Shown: positions 9,701-17,767 of the stretch, one piece after another
Layout: every line of letters starts with the position of its first letter
Position numbering within the stretch: the stretch's first letter is position 1
From: Limosilactobacillus caecicola
GTDB lineage: Bacteria; Bacillota; Bacilli; Lactobacillales; Lactobacillaceae
DNA: 64,000 bases
Reading direction: 5' to 3'
Assembly (NCBI RefSeq): GCF_943192935.1
Contig: NZ_CALPCI010000004.1
Coordinates: 62,001-126,000, forward strand
Notes under the pieces: generated by a model
Databases searched by the model: none
Told to the model about the DNA's origin: nothing
What the model saw: the letters and a program-made list of their open reading frames with translations, nothing else
Made by a program: the position numbers and the translations under genes

Positions 9701-10085
9701 GGTCAGCGGCCTTTTGTGCCGCATCAAGAGCCGTTTGGGCGTCGCTAGCTTGCTGTGTAGCATCGCTAACGGCTTGTTGAGCATCGGAAGCGGCTTGACT
9801 CGCATTGGCTAAATCACCTTGTGCCTGGGTGTTCGCCGCGGTTGCGTCAGCTAAGTTGGATTGAGCGTCCGTGTTGGCCTGCTTAGCGTCCGCATAGTCT
9901 TGCCGACTCTGGTCTTGAGCCTGCTTTAAGCTTGATTGCGTTGCGTTAGTTTGTTGCGTGTCCGTTGGGGCCGCGGTGTCAGTTGTGGCGGCATCGACAT
10001 GAACCGTCGTTGCAGCACCGGCCGCTACCGCTAAGGTAGCCGCAGCAGTTAAGGTAACGTTCTTCTTTAAATTCTTTGATTGCAT
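6771..10085 (-). CDS. LPXTG surface protein with SEC10/PgrA surface-exclusion domain
   Basis: This is a 1104-residue cell-wall protein. Order of parts: signal peptide (residues 1 to about 32, MQSKNLKKNVTLTAAATLAV, cleavage near VHVDA); an Ala/Asp/Gln-rich coiled coil (about 45-275) of repeated SDAQxAxxDA units; a globular domain (about 280-590) with INHIRKQVGAPQTIVTTGAV and GFYGQKNLHGGGFHF, which I assign to the SEC10/PgrA surface-exclusion family; a second coiled coil (about 620-905); a Rib/alpha-like strand domain (about 905-1015, VTFPDGSSVTKPVHFNV); and LPQTGN at 1068 with hydrophobic segment and KKRHN. In enterococcal plasmids, such proteins block mating or mediate adhesion. Here the gene is chromosomal, so a role in adhesion or co-aggregation is an inference. 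Ribosome binding site AAGGAG is 7-8 bases from the ATG. Confidence 0.9.
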   Translation of the reverse strand: MQSKNLKKNVTLTAAATLAVAAGAATTVHVDAATTDTAAPTDTQQTNATQSSLKQAQDQSRQDYADAKQANTDAQSNLADATAANTQAQGDLANASQAASDAQQAVSDATQQASDAQTALDAAQKAADQVAADPNAEQNAQSAVDDATKNNDSAQADLTSASAAQSQAATEADQADTQAKTAQDSLDQAEVAQSTAQDRLDTAQSDVKNAQDHEQALSDAQKAVDDATTTKSAADQTVSDAQSDVDAKTSANTTAQDSLKSAQDALDQLQNGQTIVNTITATDEWIKDAAAMLKDQSKYINGSTINKDNNSTEFNRFQQEGFNSEKLNTYKDDPAAEAIPVTLTSDGHLSVEDATYASQYAAALINHIRKQVGAPQTIVTTGAVQMATDNVIEDYKDKWNNWDKGHNNNALDVVSKKWLGTSDQFSEAWAGDMSFAKETFIGSPDMTNDVWQASFDGLTRNDLQHGIYDSIVALLFEDSASAYGHTLSILGSGLNGGSLSKEGAQADQLGVQYDYDTTDYTTSGFYGQKNLHGGGFHFNMAPLTTIAGAGADALVNQPQYQTPLGLTDSQDTTEVESAKTAYQKAIQDITEYCATHKYGLSAIDENMYNKEKQAIADGTAGDWADTYQRDIDTYDQVQALKTAANDASNQLADVYAASSSSDLVSKINTAKQAVATAQSKADDASTALQTAQTKLADAKTAQSQAADTLTKAQDNLASLQKDTMDLATAQANLKTAQANKDQADQLVASATQALSDAQTAKDKADAALQTANDNLKTAQDKADATAKTLKDAQAELDAIKNAKADADKALTDAQDKANAANEALQAAQSKADTTASDLKKAQDAADQAQKALADAQTKADAAQAAFDKAKANLISDDKVYGDSVAINPITDVHVGDALPTPTLANPTKADPTQSLVLASFLEVASSSLDPVPTGTTVAWANAEAVKNDMTTPGAYDEDVLVTFPDGSSVTKPVHFNVLAAVTPVQPDPSGDTGHTGTEPGKDNSKTDSHTGQTEDRGENAVKTNGTDGNVVVAKNDTNNGTKFVAANAVALSQSNAITSRTQFDNGKLPQTGNNVNKVMSVLGLGMASVVAMFGFVGINKKRHN

Positions 10086-10149
10086 TGTAATACTCCTTTA
10101 TAAAAATTAGTGCATTGTAAAATAAATTTGATAACACCAAAACGAAAAG

Positions 10150-10208
10150 CCGAGCGTGCTCGACTGGTTTAGAAATCAGTTCAAAAGAACTGTACAGGCA
10201 CGTCTCGG
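10150..10208 (-). terminator. long stem terminator of the broken SEC10 paralogue
   Basis: On the minus strand CCGAG-A-CGTGC pairs with GCACG-CTCGG, with an inner AGTTC/GAACT hairpin, and CTTTTCGTTTT follows. It sits 65 bases past the stop codon at 10273. The sequence between (10209-10230) contains GGTTCGATCCC on the minus strand, like a tRNA T-arm, but no tRNA can be folded around it. Confidence 0.55.
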
Positions 10209-10272
10209 GATCGAACCGATGGAAGTTGACCATTCAGCGACGCGGTTACATTAATCAAGAAATGATCATTCA

Positions 10273-13200
10273 TTAGTTACGCGATTTCTTCTTGTTAACC
10301 GCAGTTAAACCAATGGCAGATAACATGCCAGAAACACCGAGCGCAATGGCACCGGTAATGGAGTGATTACCAGTTTGTGGTAATTGACCATTATTTAGTT
10401 GCTTGCGACTGGTAATTGGTGCAGTGGTGGTGTTAGCAGTAGTTGATGGCGTGGTGCTGTTGGTTTTAACGATTTGACCATTAATTACGGTATAGCCTGG
10501 AACGATTTGGCCTTGTGCATTAACTACTTGCCCTTGCGCGTTGATGTGTAAGCCGTTATTTGAATTGCTAGATTGGTGCAATGCTGGATTAGCTTTAACG
10601 TGTAAGGTAATTGTCTTGGTGACCGTTGAGCCGTCAGGGAAGGTAATTAAAACATTTTCTTGGTAATCGCCAGCAGTTTGACTATCATGGTTGACTTGTG
10701 CTGGATTGGACCAAGTAATGGTGGTGCCTTCTGGAATCGTGTCACCAGAAATGGCCGCTAGGTTCATGAACATTGCCGTAACTTCATTGTTTTCACGATG
10801 AGCCGTCATTGGGTTATCAAGAACTGGTGATGGTACCGCGGTACCGGCCGTCATGGTGAGATCATGAGTCTTAACAACGTCACCGTATTGTTCAGCGTCA
10901 GTAATGAGTTCACTAACTGCTTGATCATAAGCGGCCTTAGCTTTGTTATAGTTAGTTTGGGCAGTTGCTAGGTTATCATTAGCTGTTTTTGCATCATTCT
11001 TAGCCTGTTCAAGTGATGGCGTGTCAGCATCTAATTTGTTTTGTGCGGTTTGAACTAATTCTTGAGCAGTTTTAAGTTGATCTTGAGCGGCGGTTAAGTT
11101 ATCTTGTGCCTTCTTTAACAATTCCTGCGCGTTTTCCAAGTTGTTAAGTTTTTCAGCCGCATCACTAGCAGCTTGCTTGGCTGATGTTAAGTCATCGTTA
11201 GCGCTCTTTAAAGCGGTTTGTGCTTGATCAAGCGCGGTTTGTTTAGTAGTAACATCAGCTTGGGCTGCTTCAAGAGCTTGTTGGTCTTTGGCTAATTGAT
11301 TTTTGGCGTCTTGAAGCTTTTGTTGCTTAGTTGCAACATCTTGTTGAGCGTCAAGGTAAGCTTGGTGAGCTTGATCATAAGCGTTTTGTGCTTCAGTAAC
11401 CGCGGTGTTAGCTTGGGTTTGCGATGATTTAGCATTTGCTAACGCGTTTTGTGCATCCGTTAATGATTGTTTAGCATTAGCTAATTTTTGATTAGCTGTA
11501 GCTAGTATTTCGTTAGCCGCGTCAGCTACGTTCTTAGCTGAATTGTAATTGCTTTGTGCAGTAGTTTGGGCGGTTTGAGCTGTTTCTAAGGCTGACTTAG
11601 CATTGGTTAATGCTTGTTGCAACGCAGTCGTGTCAGTTGATTGATTCGATAAACCGTAAGAAGTTGAGTTGTTAATGGTAGCGTCGTTAGTGTTATTGTT
11701 AGTTAACAAATAGAAACGACCACCTTGTTCGCCATTGGAATTAGCAAAGGCAAAACCAAAGTAGGTCTTAGCAGCGGTAGTTGTGCCAAGAATAAAATCA
11801 GAATCAGTCAATAAGTCGATGTTTTGACTGTTCCAAGTTGTAGCAGTGCTGGTTCCACTAGCGTGTTCGAGAAGAATGTTAGCAAAGAGCGTCTTGAAAT
11901 TACCAAGGTTAAGTTTGTGACCAGCGGTACCGCTGAAGCTAAAGCCATTGGTGCTAAAGTAATCACCGTTTTCATTACCATAGCCAAACGTGACGGTAGT
12001 TTCAGCTGTAGTTGGGGTGGTCTTTTCTGATAAATCACTAATGTCTGGAATGGTACCGCCCCAGCTAGTTGTCTTAGTCTTAGGGTTTTGAGCGTAAGTG
12101 TAAGCATCGTTCATCACCGCTTGATTTGGAATGACTTCATTGGTCATGCCAAGCGCTTGATGAATTCCATTCACTAAGGCTGCCACGAATTCATGAACTT
12201 CGATATTTAGTTGTGAATTGGTATGTAATGAGTCGAGGACATTATGAATTGCGTACATTACATCGGAGGTCGTTAACGTCGTTGAGTTATCAGAACCGGT
12301 TGGTGTGTACGTAATGGTTAAGCCTTTTTCCATTGTTGATTTTAAGCTAGCACTGTGATCACCATTACGCCATTGAGCAGCAGCGTTCTTAGCGGCATCC
12401 GTTGCCGTAATCGTTAAACCCCAACTAGCCGGATCAGTAATACTGCCTTTAGTTGGTTGGCTAGCTTGATTTAATGCTGCTTGAGCGTTGTTAACGGCAG
12501 TTTGTTTAGCTGTAACGTCTGTATTGGCGTTATCAAGTGCAGTTTTAGCTTGATTCAAAGCGGCTTGTTTAGCGTCAGCATCGGCTTGTGCTTGTTGTTG
12601 AGAAGCAGAGGCTTGGTCAACAGCAGCTTGAGCGTCAGCTACAGCTTGCGTTTCCTTAGTAACGTTATCATTAGCATTACTTTGATTAGTTTTAGCTTGG
12701 TCTAAGGCCGTTTGGCTTGATCTTGAGCTTGCTTAGCACTAGTAGTGTCCATGGCTTGGGATGCGTTATTGACTGTAGCTGTGTCAGTATCGACCTGCGA
12801 TTGGGCCGTGGCTGCGGTTTGTTTAGCGGTATCTAGGGCCGATTGAGCATTAGTAACTGCTTGTGATTTAGCATTAACATTGTTTTGTGCAGTTGTAACT
12901 TGTTGATCAGCCTTGGTCTTATCATTTTGAGCCGTAGTAATGGCATCGGGGGTTGCCGCATTGGCATTTGACTGAGCAGTTGTAACAGCCTTTTGGGCGT
13001 CATTAACAGCAGTTTGTGCCGTTTGGGCCTGTTGACTGACTTGGTCTAAGGTAGTTTGATCTTGATCAACCGTTGCTTGAGCCTGACTTTGGGCGGTATT
13101 GGCACGGTCTGCTGCAGATTGGGCGGTATCAAGGTTAGTTTTTGCATCGGATAATTGTTGTCCGGCTTTGATGACTGCGTCTTGGGCCTTTTCTTGGGCA

Positions 13201-13355
13201 GTTTCCGTGTTAGTTTGTACCGTTTGGCTGTTAGTATTTGACGGGGTTTGGTCAGTGGTTGTGTCGGCATGGACCGTAGTGGCAGCACCGGCGGCAACAG
13301 CCAAGGTAGCCGCAGCAGTTAAAGTAACGTTCTTCTTGAAATTCTTTGATTGCAT
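10273..13355 (-). pseudogene. second SEC10/PgrA LPXTG surface protein, broken by a one-base deletion
   Basis: This is a paralogue of the downstream SEC10/PgrA gene. The N-terminal piece starts MQSKNFKKNVTLTAAATLAV, nearly identical to the paralogue's signal peptide, and stops at about 12702 (…QDQAKRP). The same protein continues one frame over (AKTALDQAKTNQSN…) to LPQTGN and KKKSRN. The break is at 12711-12713, where three A residues (minus strand) stand where four would restore AKTALD. With one base added, 10273-13355 gives exactly 1028 codons, so a single deletion explains it. Layout: coiled coil, SEC10/PgrA domain, coiled coil, Rib-like domain, sorting signal. The downstream piece has no good start site. 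AGGAGG lies about 15 bases before the ATG at 13355, an unusually long gap. True mutation, phase variation and sequencing error cannot be told apart here. Confidence 0.82.
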
Positions 13356-13567
13356 GATTATGTTATTAATCCTCCCAGTAAGTAAAATTCGCATCTGATA
13401 TGCACCCCGTATTTTAAACGAATTTCGGCAAAGCGCTTATTTTTTCAACAAAATGCAATTTAATTCAGCGAATGTTCTAATTGGATTAGTATATTTTTAT
13501 GTCTATTGGAACTTAAAACGATAGACCATGAAAATTACGATTGATTTAAAAAGGATTAATCGTAAAA

Positions 13568-13903
13568 ATGACAGATGTTACTAACATTGGGGAGACTATT
13601 GCAAAAGTGCGGCGCAAAAGGAAAATGACGCAAGAGCAACTAGCTGAACAAAGTGAAATCACCGTAAATTATCTATCTAAAATTGAACGTGGTGCTGCTC
13701 AAAATTTTAGTGCAATCAACCTTATAAACATTGCTCAAGCTCTACAAATCAGTATTGACCAGTTAGTCAGCGGATCTATTGAGAGGATTGATTCAAATCA
13801 GGAACCCACACCCAATATTACTGAGTTAAACTTCCTATTATCTAAGTTTGACAACCATCATCGTGAAGCTATCGCTGGATCAATAGTTAAAGCCATCAAA
13901 TAA
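13568..13903 (+). CDS. XRE-family helix-turn-helix regulator
   Basis: This is a 111-residue cytoplasmic DNA-binding protein. Residues 7-66 form a Cro/cI-type helix-turn-helix: IGETIAKVRRKRKMTQEQLA, then YLSKIERG in the recognition region and INIAQALQISIDQLV at the end. A short C-terminal helix (about 80-110) may mediate dimerisation. It is transcribed away from the SEC10 genes, whose start is about 210 bases away on the other strand, and could regulate them, but no operator is obvious. AGGA lies 12 bases before the ATG. It is of the size seen in phage- or island-borne regulators. Confidence 0.85.
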   Translation: MTDVTNIGETIAKVRRKRKMTQEQLAEQSEITVNYLSKIERGAAQNFSAINLINIAQALQISIDQLVSGSIERIDSNQEPTPNITELNFLLSKFDNHHREAIAGSIVKAIK

Positions 13904-13915
13904 CTACAAAATAAA

Positions 13916-13954
13916 AACGGTAAGTAATCGTCATTTAGACAACTACTTACCGTT
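13916..13954. terminator. terminator after the XRE regulator
   Basis: AACGGTAAGTA pairs with TACTTACCGTT across a 17-base loop. The right arm lies just upstream of the -10 box of the toxin transcript, so the two elements are packed together. Confidence 0.6.
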
Positions 13955-13967
13955 AATTTATATATGC

Positions 13968-13973
13968 TATAAT
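13968..13973 (+). promoter_or_regulatory. -10 box of the type I toxin transcript
   Basis: TATAAT is present; the -35 region would fall in the right arm of the preceding hairpin (about 13945-13950) and is not a good match. The transcript would start near 13980. Confidence 0.45.
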
Positions 13974-14064
13974 GTTTCAGCAGGCAAGTTTTAAGGACGG
14001 TGGCTGTCATTCTCTACGGAGGTGGTTCACATGAACTTTACTCTCACGAAAGGATTCACAGCCC

Positions 14065-14151
14065 GTGAGCGACTACCAAGTCCTCATGCTAATGTTGGCG
14101 TTCGGTACTTTCGTACTGGCATTGCTAACTTTTGTTTTCAGCTTTTGCTAA
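14065..14151 (+). CDS. Fst/holin-like type I toxin peptide
   Basis: This is a 28-residue hydrophobic peptide: GTG start, SDYQVLMLMLAFGTFVLALL, then TFVFSFC. One membrane helix with a short polar N-terminus matches the 'putative holin-like toxin' / Fst-TxpA group of type I toxins that insert in the membrane. The GTG lies in a predicted stem (CTCAC 14043-14047 with GTGAG 14065-14069), and GGCTGT 14001-14006 can pair with ACAGCC 14058-14063. The start and the AAAGGA site would thus be hidden, as known for this family. A longer overlapping frame (14031-14207, ATG after GGAGG) has better initiation signals and could be a leader. The peptide lacks the charged C-terminal tail that many relatives have. 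Confidence 0.65.
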   Translation: MSDYQVLMLMLAFGTFVLALLTFVFSFC

Positions 14152-14158
14152 AACTAAT

Positions 14159-14201
14159 AAAAGCCGTCCTCGTTAACTTTGGCAGGTTTACGGACGACTT
14201 T
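14159..14201. terminator. shared bidirectional terminator of toxin mRNA and antisense RNA
   Basis: AAAGCCGTCC pairs with GGACGACTTT, with one mismatch, across a 22-base loop. In Fst-type loci the two convergent RNAs end at one shared terminator, and this stem has the right position. Confidence 0.6.
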
Positions 14202-14256
14202 CATTAGTCTCTAGTAACAAGGCCACCGTCTTTTTAACGGGCCTGTTTTTTGTATA
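14160..14256 (-). ncRNA. candidate antitoxin antisense RNA
   Basis: A minus-strand -10 box TATAAT (14262-14267) would start an RNA near 14256 running towards the toxin gene and ending at the shared terminator. Its 5' part carries GACGGTGGC (14222-14230, minus strand). The toxin mRNA carries the identical nine bases as a direct repeat at 13996-14004 on plus, so the two RNAs can pair at distant repeats. This is the arrangement described for the pAD1 par RNAs. RNA ends are inferred, not seen. Confidence 0.55.
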
Positions 14257-14290
14257 CATAAATTATACCATAAGGTTTCATATAAAAAAA

Positions 14291-14309
14291 GAGCGCCTAT
14301 TAAGCGCCC
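14291..14309 (-). terminator. minus-strand intrinsic terminator
   Basis: GGGCGCT and GGCGCTC (minus strand) form a 7-pair stem with a five-base loop, followed by seven T residues. It would end transcripts from the AlbA-like region and insulate the toxin locus. Confidence 0.6.
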
Positions 14310-14561
14310 CAACCGGTTCGACTCAAATAATCAACTGAAGTCATTTTGCACACCGGCATAATTCTATTAATAGTTAAAATTATAATACAAAACGTCTAAT
14401 TAAGCGGTTGTATAAATAGCACCATCAAATAAGTGCCTTTCTTCAACGATAAGTGGCATTAATATCGATGTAAAAAAGATGGCTAGACTAAAAATGTAAA
14501 CATTACATTTAAGATCCAATCATCATTTCTACAGGAATGTTTTTATTTACAAAGAGCTTTC
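14310..14561. other. AT-rich spacer without a recognisable gene
   Basis: There is no convincing reading frame, RNA or repeat here. It lies between the toxin locus terminator and a decayed AlbA-like tail and looks like eroded accessory DNA. Confidence 0.5.
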
Positions 14562-14652
14562 TCACGCTTTTCTCGAGCTTTTTATTTGATATCTGGTATT
14601 AACAGACTTTCCATCCTGAATAATGCTTCCCTGATCCACTAAAAATTGCTGT
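14562..14652 (-). pseudogene. orphan C-terminal tail of an AlbA/Schlafen-like protein
   Basis: On the minus strand the frame reads FLVDQGSIIQDGKSVNTRYQ then IKSSRKA and stop. This resembles the end of the neighbouring gene (ELSDEGKLTKIGSSVNTKYK). It appears to be a leftover 3' end of a related copy, placed directly after the intact tail. There is no start codon or upstream frame. Confidence 0.5.
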
Positions 14653-14676
14653 AGATTGCTGTAGATTTTCTACAGC
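14653..14676 (-). repeat. short repeat and hairpin over the AlbA-like stop codon
   Basis: ATTGCTGTAG occurs twice in tandem and is followed by its inverted copy CTACAGC. The stem GCTGTAGA/TCTACAGC (14658-14665 with 14669-14676) covers the stop codon at 14670. It may mark the join between the two AlbA-like tails. Confidence 0.45.
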
Positions 14677-15836
14677 TTTTTATATTTAGTATTAACAGAG
14701 CTGCCAATTTTAGTAAGTTTACCTTCATCTGAAAGTTCTTTAAGATACTTTTTAATGTAGTACATCGATAAATCCAGTTCATTTTGCAGCTTCTGTCTCG
14801 ATTGAGGTCCTTCCTGATCCAAAATTAGTAATAATTGTGCCTTCGTTGAAAGGTCTTTATTAGTATGTTGTGTAGCTGAGGATTCGATATGTCCAGCATA
14901 ATTAACATTAGGCAACGTCACCTTAAAGGAATTTGGCCGAACCTCAAACTGTGGTTCTTGATCCGATTCCTGGTATGCATCAACCATCCGGCGAATCCCC
15001 GTCCCGTAATTTTCAATATATTTTAATTTATCCAAAATATGCACTAATTGTGGATTACGAACTGCCGTCATACCATCTTTAATTTCATCTAATGTTAACC
15101 CATCTGGAATTCCTCCAGGAGAAAGAATTTCCATTCGATCATCAAAGATTTCAACTTTAATTGTTGAATGTAATAAGTAGTCTCGATGGGCAAACGCATT
15201 TACCACAACAGCCTCTCGAATCGCTGCATCGGGATAATCCTTCACTTCGTGCCTTTGCGGATTACCATCAATTTTTATATTGGTATGGTTATTTAGACCA
15301 ATATAGTAAAGCAGTTCATCAATTTGACCCGTTAAGCCTCCCGTAATTTCACGTTTATCTTTAAATTCCATTACATTAGTGCCTTGATAAATCGCTACTT
15401 TGGTAACGGTAGTATTCTGGTCACTAACTAAAAGTGCTGCATTATTGTAAATATCAGAAGACTTCAGCATGTGAAGAGCCTTAGCACTAAAGTCGAGATT
15501 CTTTGTTACGGCACGCTTTTTTAACGTATCAAATGTTAAATTTTGTTCTGCCGACATTTCAGCATCAAATTCATTACTTTCACTATTTTGCTGTAGCATT
15601 CGCTTAATCTGTTCATTAGTTGCCCGTACTGCTGAACTACCATACCGAATATAAACCCCTTTGGGCGAGAAGCCTTCACTTTCTATTGCATAGGGCTTAT
15701 GTCGACCGGGTTTAACTTTAATCGTAAATACTTCATCATTAGGTCTAATGTCAATTAAACTAAAAGGGGTCGGATAAAAGGCATCGGTATACCAACGATT
15801 TAACTTCTCTTCCCAAATGTGACGTTTATTTTCCAT
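14670..15836 (-). pseudogene. AlbA_2/Schlafen-like ATP-binding regulator, N-terminally truncated
   Basis: This 388-residue frame has the C-terminal half of an AlbA_2 (Schlafen-like) domain (GFSPKGVYIRYGSSAVRATN at about residues 56-75), an HATPase_c_4-type region (NAFAHRDYLLHSTIKVEIFD; ILSPGGIPDGL; IENYGTGIRRMVDAYQ at about 210-305) and a winged-helix end (about 330-388). In full proteins the AlbA_2 domain opens with about 60 more residues holding the EFK and GG.I.IG..D.G motifs; these are absent. The ATG at 15836 has no ribosome binding site, and an in-frame stop lies about 50 bases upstream. I read it as 5'-deleted, possibly still expressed. Such proteins are common on islands. It sits between a toxin locus and the 3' end of guaA, a known insertion target. 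Confidence 0.65.
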
Positions 15837-15860
15837 CTCGTTTTTGGGTAGAAAATAATT

Positions 15861-15895
15861 AAAGGGACTAGCCTCATAAAACAGCTAATCCCTTT
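15861..15895. terminator. terminator between guaA and the AlbA-like gene
   Basis: AAAGGGA-TTAGC pairs with G-CTAGTCCCTTT. On the minus strand, AATTATTTT follows. It is flanked on both sides by TTTTCTACC (near 15850 and 15933 on the minus strand). It probably ends the guaA transcript, 137 bases after its stop codon. Confidence 0.6.
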
Positions 15896-16031
15896 ATTAC
15901 TACTTGATCTCATCGTCACATTTCGGTAGAAAAACGGTAGACAACTTGTCTCAAACCCGCTTTTTCTAAGAATTCACCCTTACTACAAATGCCGTCAAAT
16001 TAGGTTTCCCTCTTCAAGTTATAGTTAAAAA

Positions 16032-17585
16032 TTATTCGTACTCAATCGTCGAAGGCGGCTTACTCGTGACATCGTAAAGGATCCGGTTAACGTGATCGAC
16101 TTCGTTAACGATCCGGACCGAGATCTTTTGCAGGACGTCCCACGGAATCTTCGCAAAGTCGGCCGTCATTCCGTCAATGGACGTAACGGCACGAATAGCA
16201 ACAGCGTAGTCGTAGGTCCGGCCATCTCCCATGACCCCGACGGAACGAATTCCTGGCAAGACGGTAAAGTATTGCCAAATCTTTTCGTCCAAGCCAGCTT
16301 TGGCGATTTCTTCCCGGAGGATTGCATCACTTTCCCGGACAATTTCGAGCTTTTCTGGAGTAATTTCACCAATCACCCGGATCCCCAAACCAGGGCCAGG
16401 GAATGGTTGGCGCCAAACTAACTCGTGTGGGATCCCCAGTTTTTCACCAAGTTCACGGGTTTCATCCTTAAAGAGGCTACGGAGTGGTTCGATTAACTTG
16501 AACCCAAGCTTCTTCGGTAAGCCCCCAACGTTGTGGTGGGACTTGATCGTTTGGGCAGTATCCGTCCCAGATTCAATCACGTCGGTGTAGAGAGTCCCCT
16601 GAGCAAGGAATTCGGCATCGTCCATCTTCTTGGCTTCTTCGTTAAAGACTTCCACGAATTCCTTCCCGATGATCTTCCGCTTCTTTTCAGGATCAGTGAC
16701 GCCCTTGAGCTTTCCTAAGAATCGGTCACTAGCGTCGACCTTGATGATGTTGACCCCGAGGTCACGGTTCAAAGCATTCATGACTTGGTCCGCTTCGTTC
16801 TTCCGTAACAGACCGTGGTCGACAAAAATACAAGTCAGCTGGTCACCAATGGCCTTGTGGATCAGCACGGCAGTGACGCTAGAGTCGACCCCACCGGATA
16901 AACCGAGAATGACTTTCTTGTCACCAACTTCTTCGCGGATCTTGTCCACTTGCATGTCGATAAAATCATCCATCGACCAGTTGGCCTTCGCACCACATAC
17001 CCCAAAGGCAAAGTTCTTTAAGATATCGAGTCCGTATTCGGTATTCCGGACTTCCGTGTGGAACTGTAAACCATACAGTTGCCGTTCATCATCCGCCATG
17101 GCCGCAATCGGGCAATTCTTACTGGTGGCAGTCACGGTAAAGCCATCTGGCACCTTGGTGACCCGGTCACCGTGGCTCATCCACACGTACTGCTTCTTTG
17201 GTAAATCAGCAAAGAGCTTGGCATTGTCGTCCGTGACTTCAATGTCGGCACGGCCGTATTCGGAATCATCAGCTGATTCGACCTTACCACCCAAGTCATA
17301 GGCCATCAGTTGCATCCCGTAACAGATTCCTAAAATTGGGATCCCCAACTTGTAAATCTCCGGGTCAACTGAAAAGGCATCCTTGGCGTAGACAGAATTT
17401 GGCCCACCAGAGAAGATAATCCCCTTGGGGTGTAATTTTTTGATTTCTTCAGCGCTGACCTTGTGTGACATTAACTCAGAGTAAATGCCAAAGTCCCGGA
17501 TCCGCCGGGTAATCAATTGATTGTATTGACTACCAAAATCCAGTACCAAGATCTTATCAAACGCATCTAAATCGACGTTCGCCAC
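16032..17585 (-). CDS. guaA: GMP synthase (glutamine-hydrolysing)
   Basis: This enzyme converts XMP to GMP using ATP and glutamine, the last step of guanine nucleotide synthesis in the cytoplasm. Residues run from the class I amidotransferase domain ([20 protein letters not shown]; catalytic Cys in GICYGMQ; His in LQFHTE) through the ATP-pyrophosphatase P-loop ([15 protein letters not shown]) to the dimerisation domain ending KPPSTIEYE, all complete. The frame can be opened at a GTG at 17594, but that codon overlaps the AAGGAG site. The GTG at 17585 has eight bases of spacing and gives [20 protein letters not shown], 517 residues. Many genomic islands insert in the 3' end of guaA, and the genes just beyond it here are accessory. 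Confidence 0.97.
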   Translation of the reverse strand: MANVDLDAFDKILVLDFGSQYNQLITRRIRDFGIYSELMSHKVSAEEIKKLHPKGIIFSGGPNSVYAKDAFSVDPEIYKLGIPILGICYGMQLMAYDLGGKVESADDSEYGRADIEVTDDNAKLFADLPKKQYVWMSHGDRVTKVPDGFTVTATSKNCPIAAMADDERQLYGLQFHTEVRNTEYGLDILKNFAFGVCGAKANWSMDDFIDMQVDKIREEVGDKKVILGLSGGVDSSVTAVLIHKAIGDQLTCIFVDHGLLRKNEADQVMNALNRDLGVNIIKVDASDRFLGKLKGVTDPEKKRKIIGKEFVEVFNEEAKKMDDAEFLAQGTLYTDVIESGTDTAQTIKSHHNVGGLPKKLGFKLIEPLRSLFKDETRELGEKLGIPHELVWRQPFPGPGLGIRVIGEITPEKLEIVRESDAILREEIAKAGLDEKIWQYFTVLPGIRSVGVMGDGRTYDYAVAIRAVTSIDGMTADFAKIPWDVLQKISVRIVNEVDHVNRILYDVTSKPPSTIEYE

Positions 17586-17624
17586 TATTCCCACTCCTTT
17601 ATAATGAATTCAAAACTTAGGACC

Positions 17625-17653
17625 ATTGTACGGTGTTTACCAAACGAGGTCAA
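17625..17653 (-). promoter_or_regulatory. guaA promoter
   Basis: On the minus strand, TTGACC, a 17-base spacer and TACAAT lie about 40 bases upstream of the GTG start. Confidence 0.65.
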
Positions 17654-17767
17654 TACAGCAAGGACGAACGGTTGTGCATTTGCGAATTTTTTCTAAAATC
17701 CCGCCACGCGCCCACCTCAAAACGCGATCCCTGCTATAATAATGCCAAACCAAAAAGGAATGATCAT

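Noticed and set aside
10209-10260. Possible tRNA gene between the SEC10 paralogues
   Set aside because: Only a T-arm-like segment exists; acceptor, D and anticodon arms cannot be formed.
6771-13355. CRISPR array suspected from regular repeats
   Set aside because: The periodicity comes from coiled-coil codons in reading frame; there are no spacers of constant size.
16630-17301. 223-codon plus-strand frame opposite guaA
   Set aside because: It is antisense to a certain gene, with odd Ser/Pro/Lys composition and no initiation signal.
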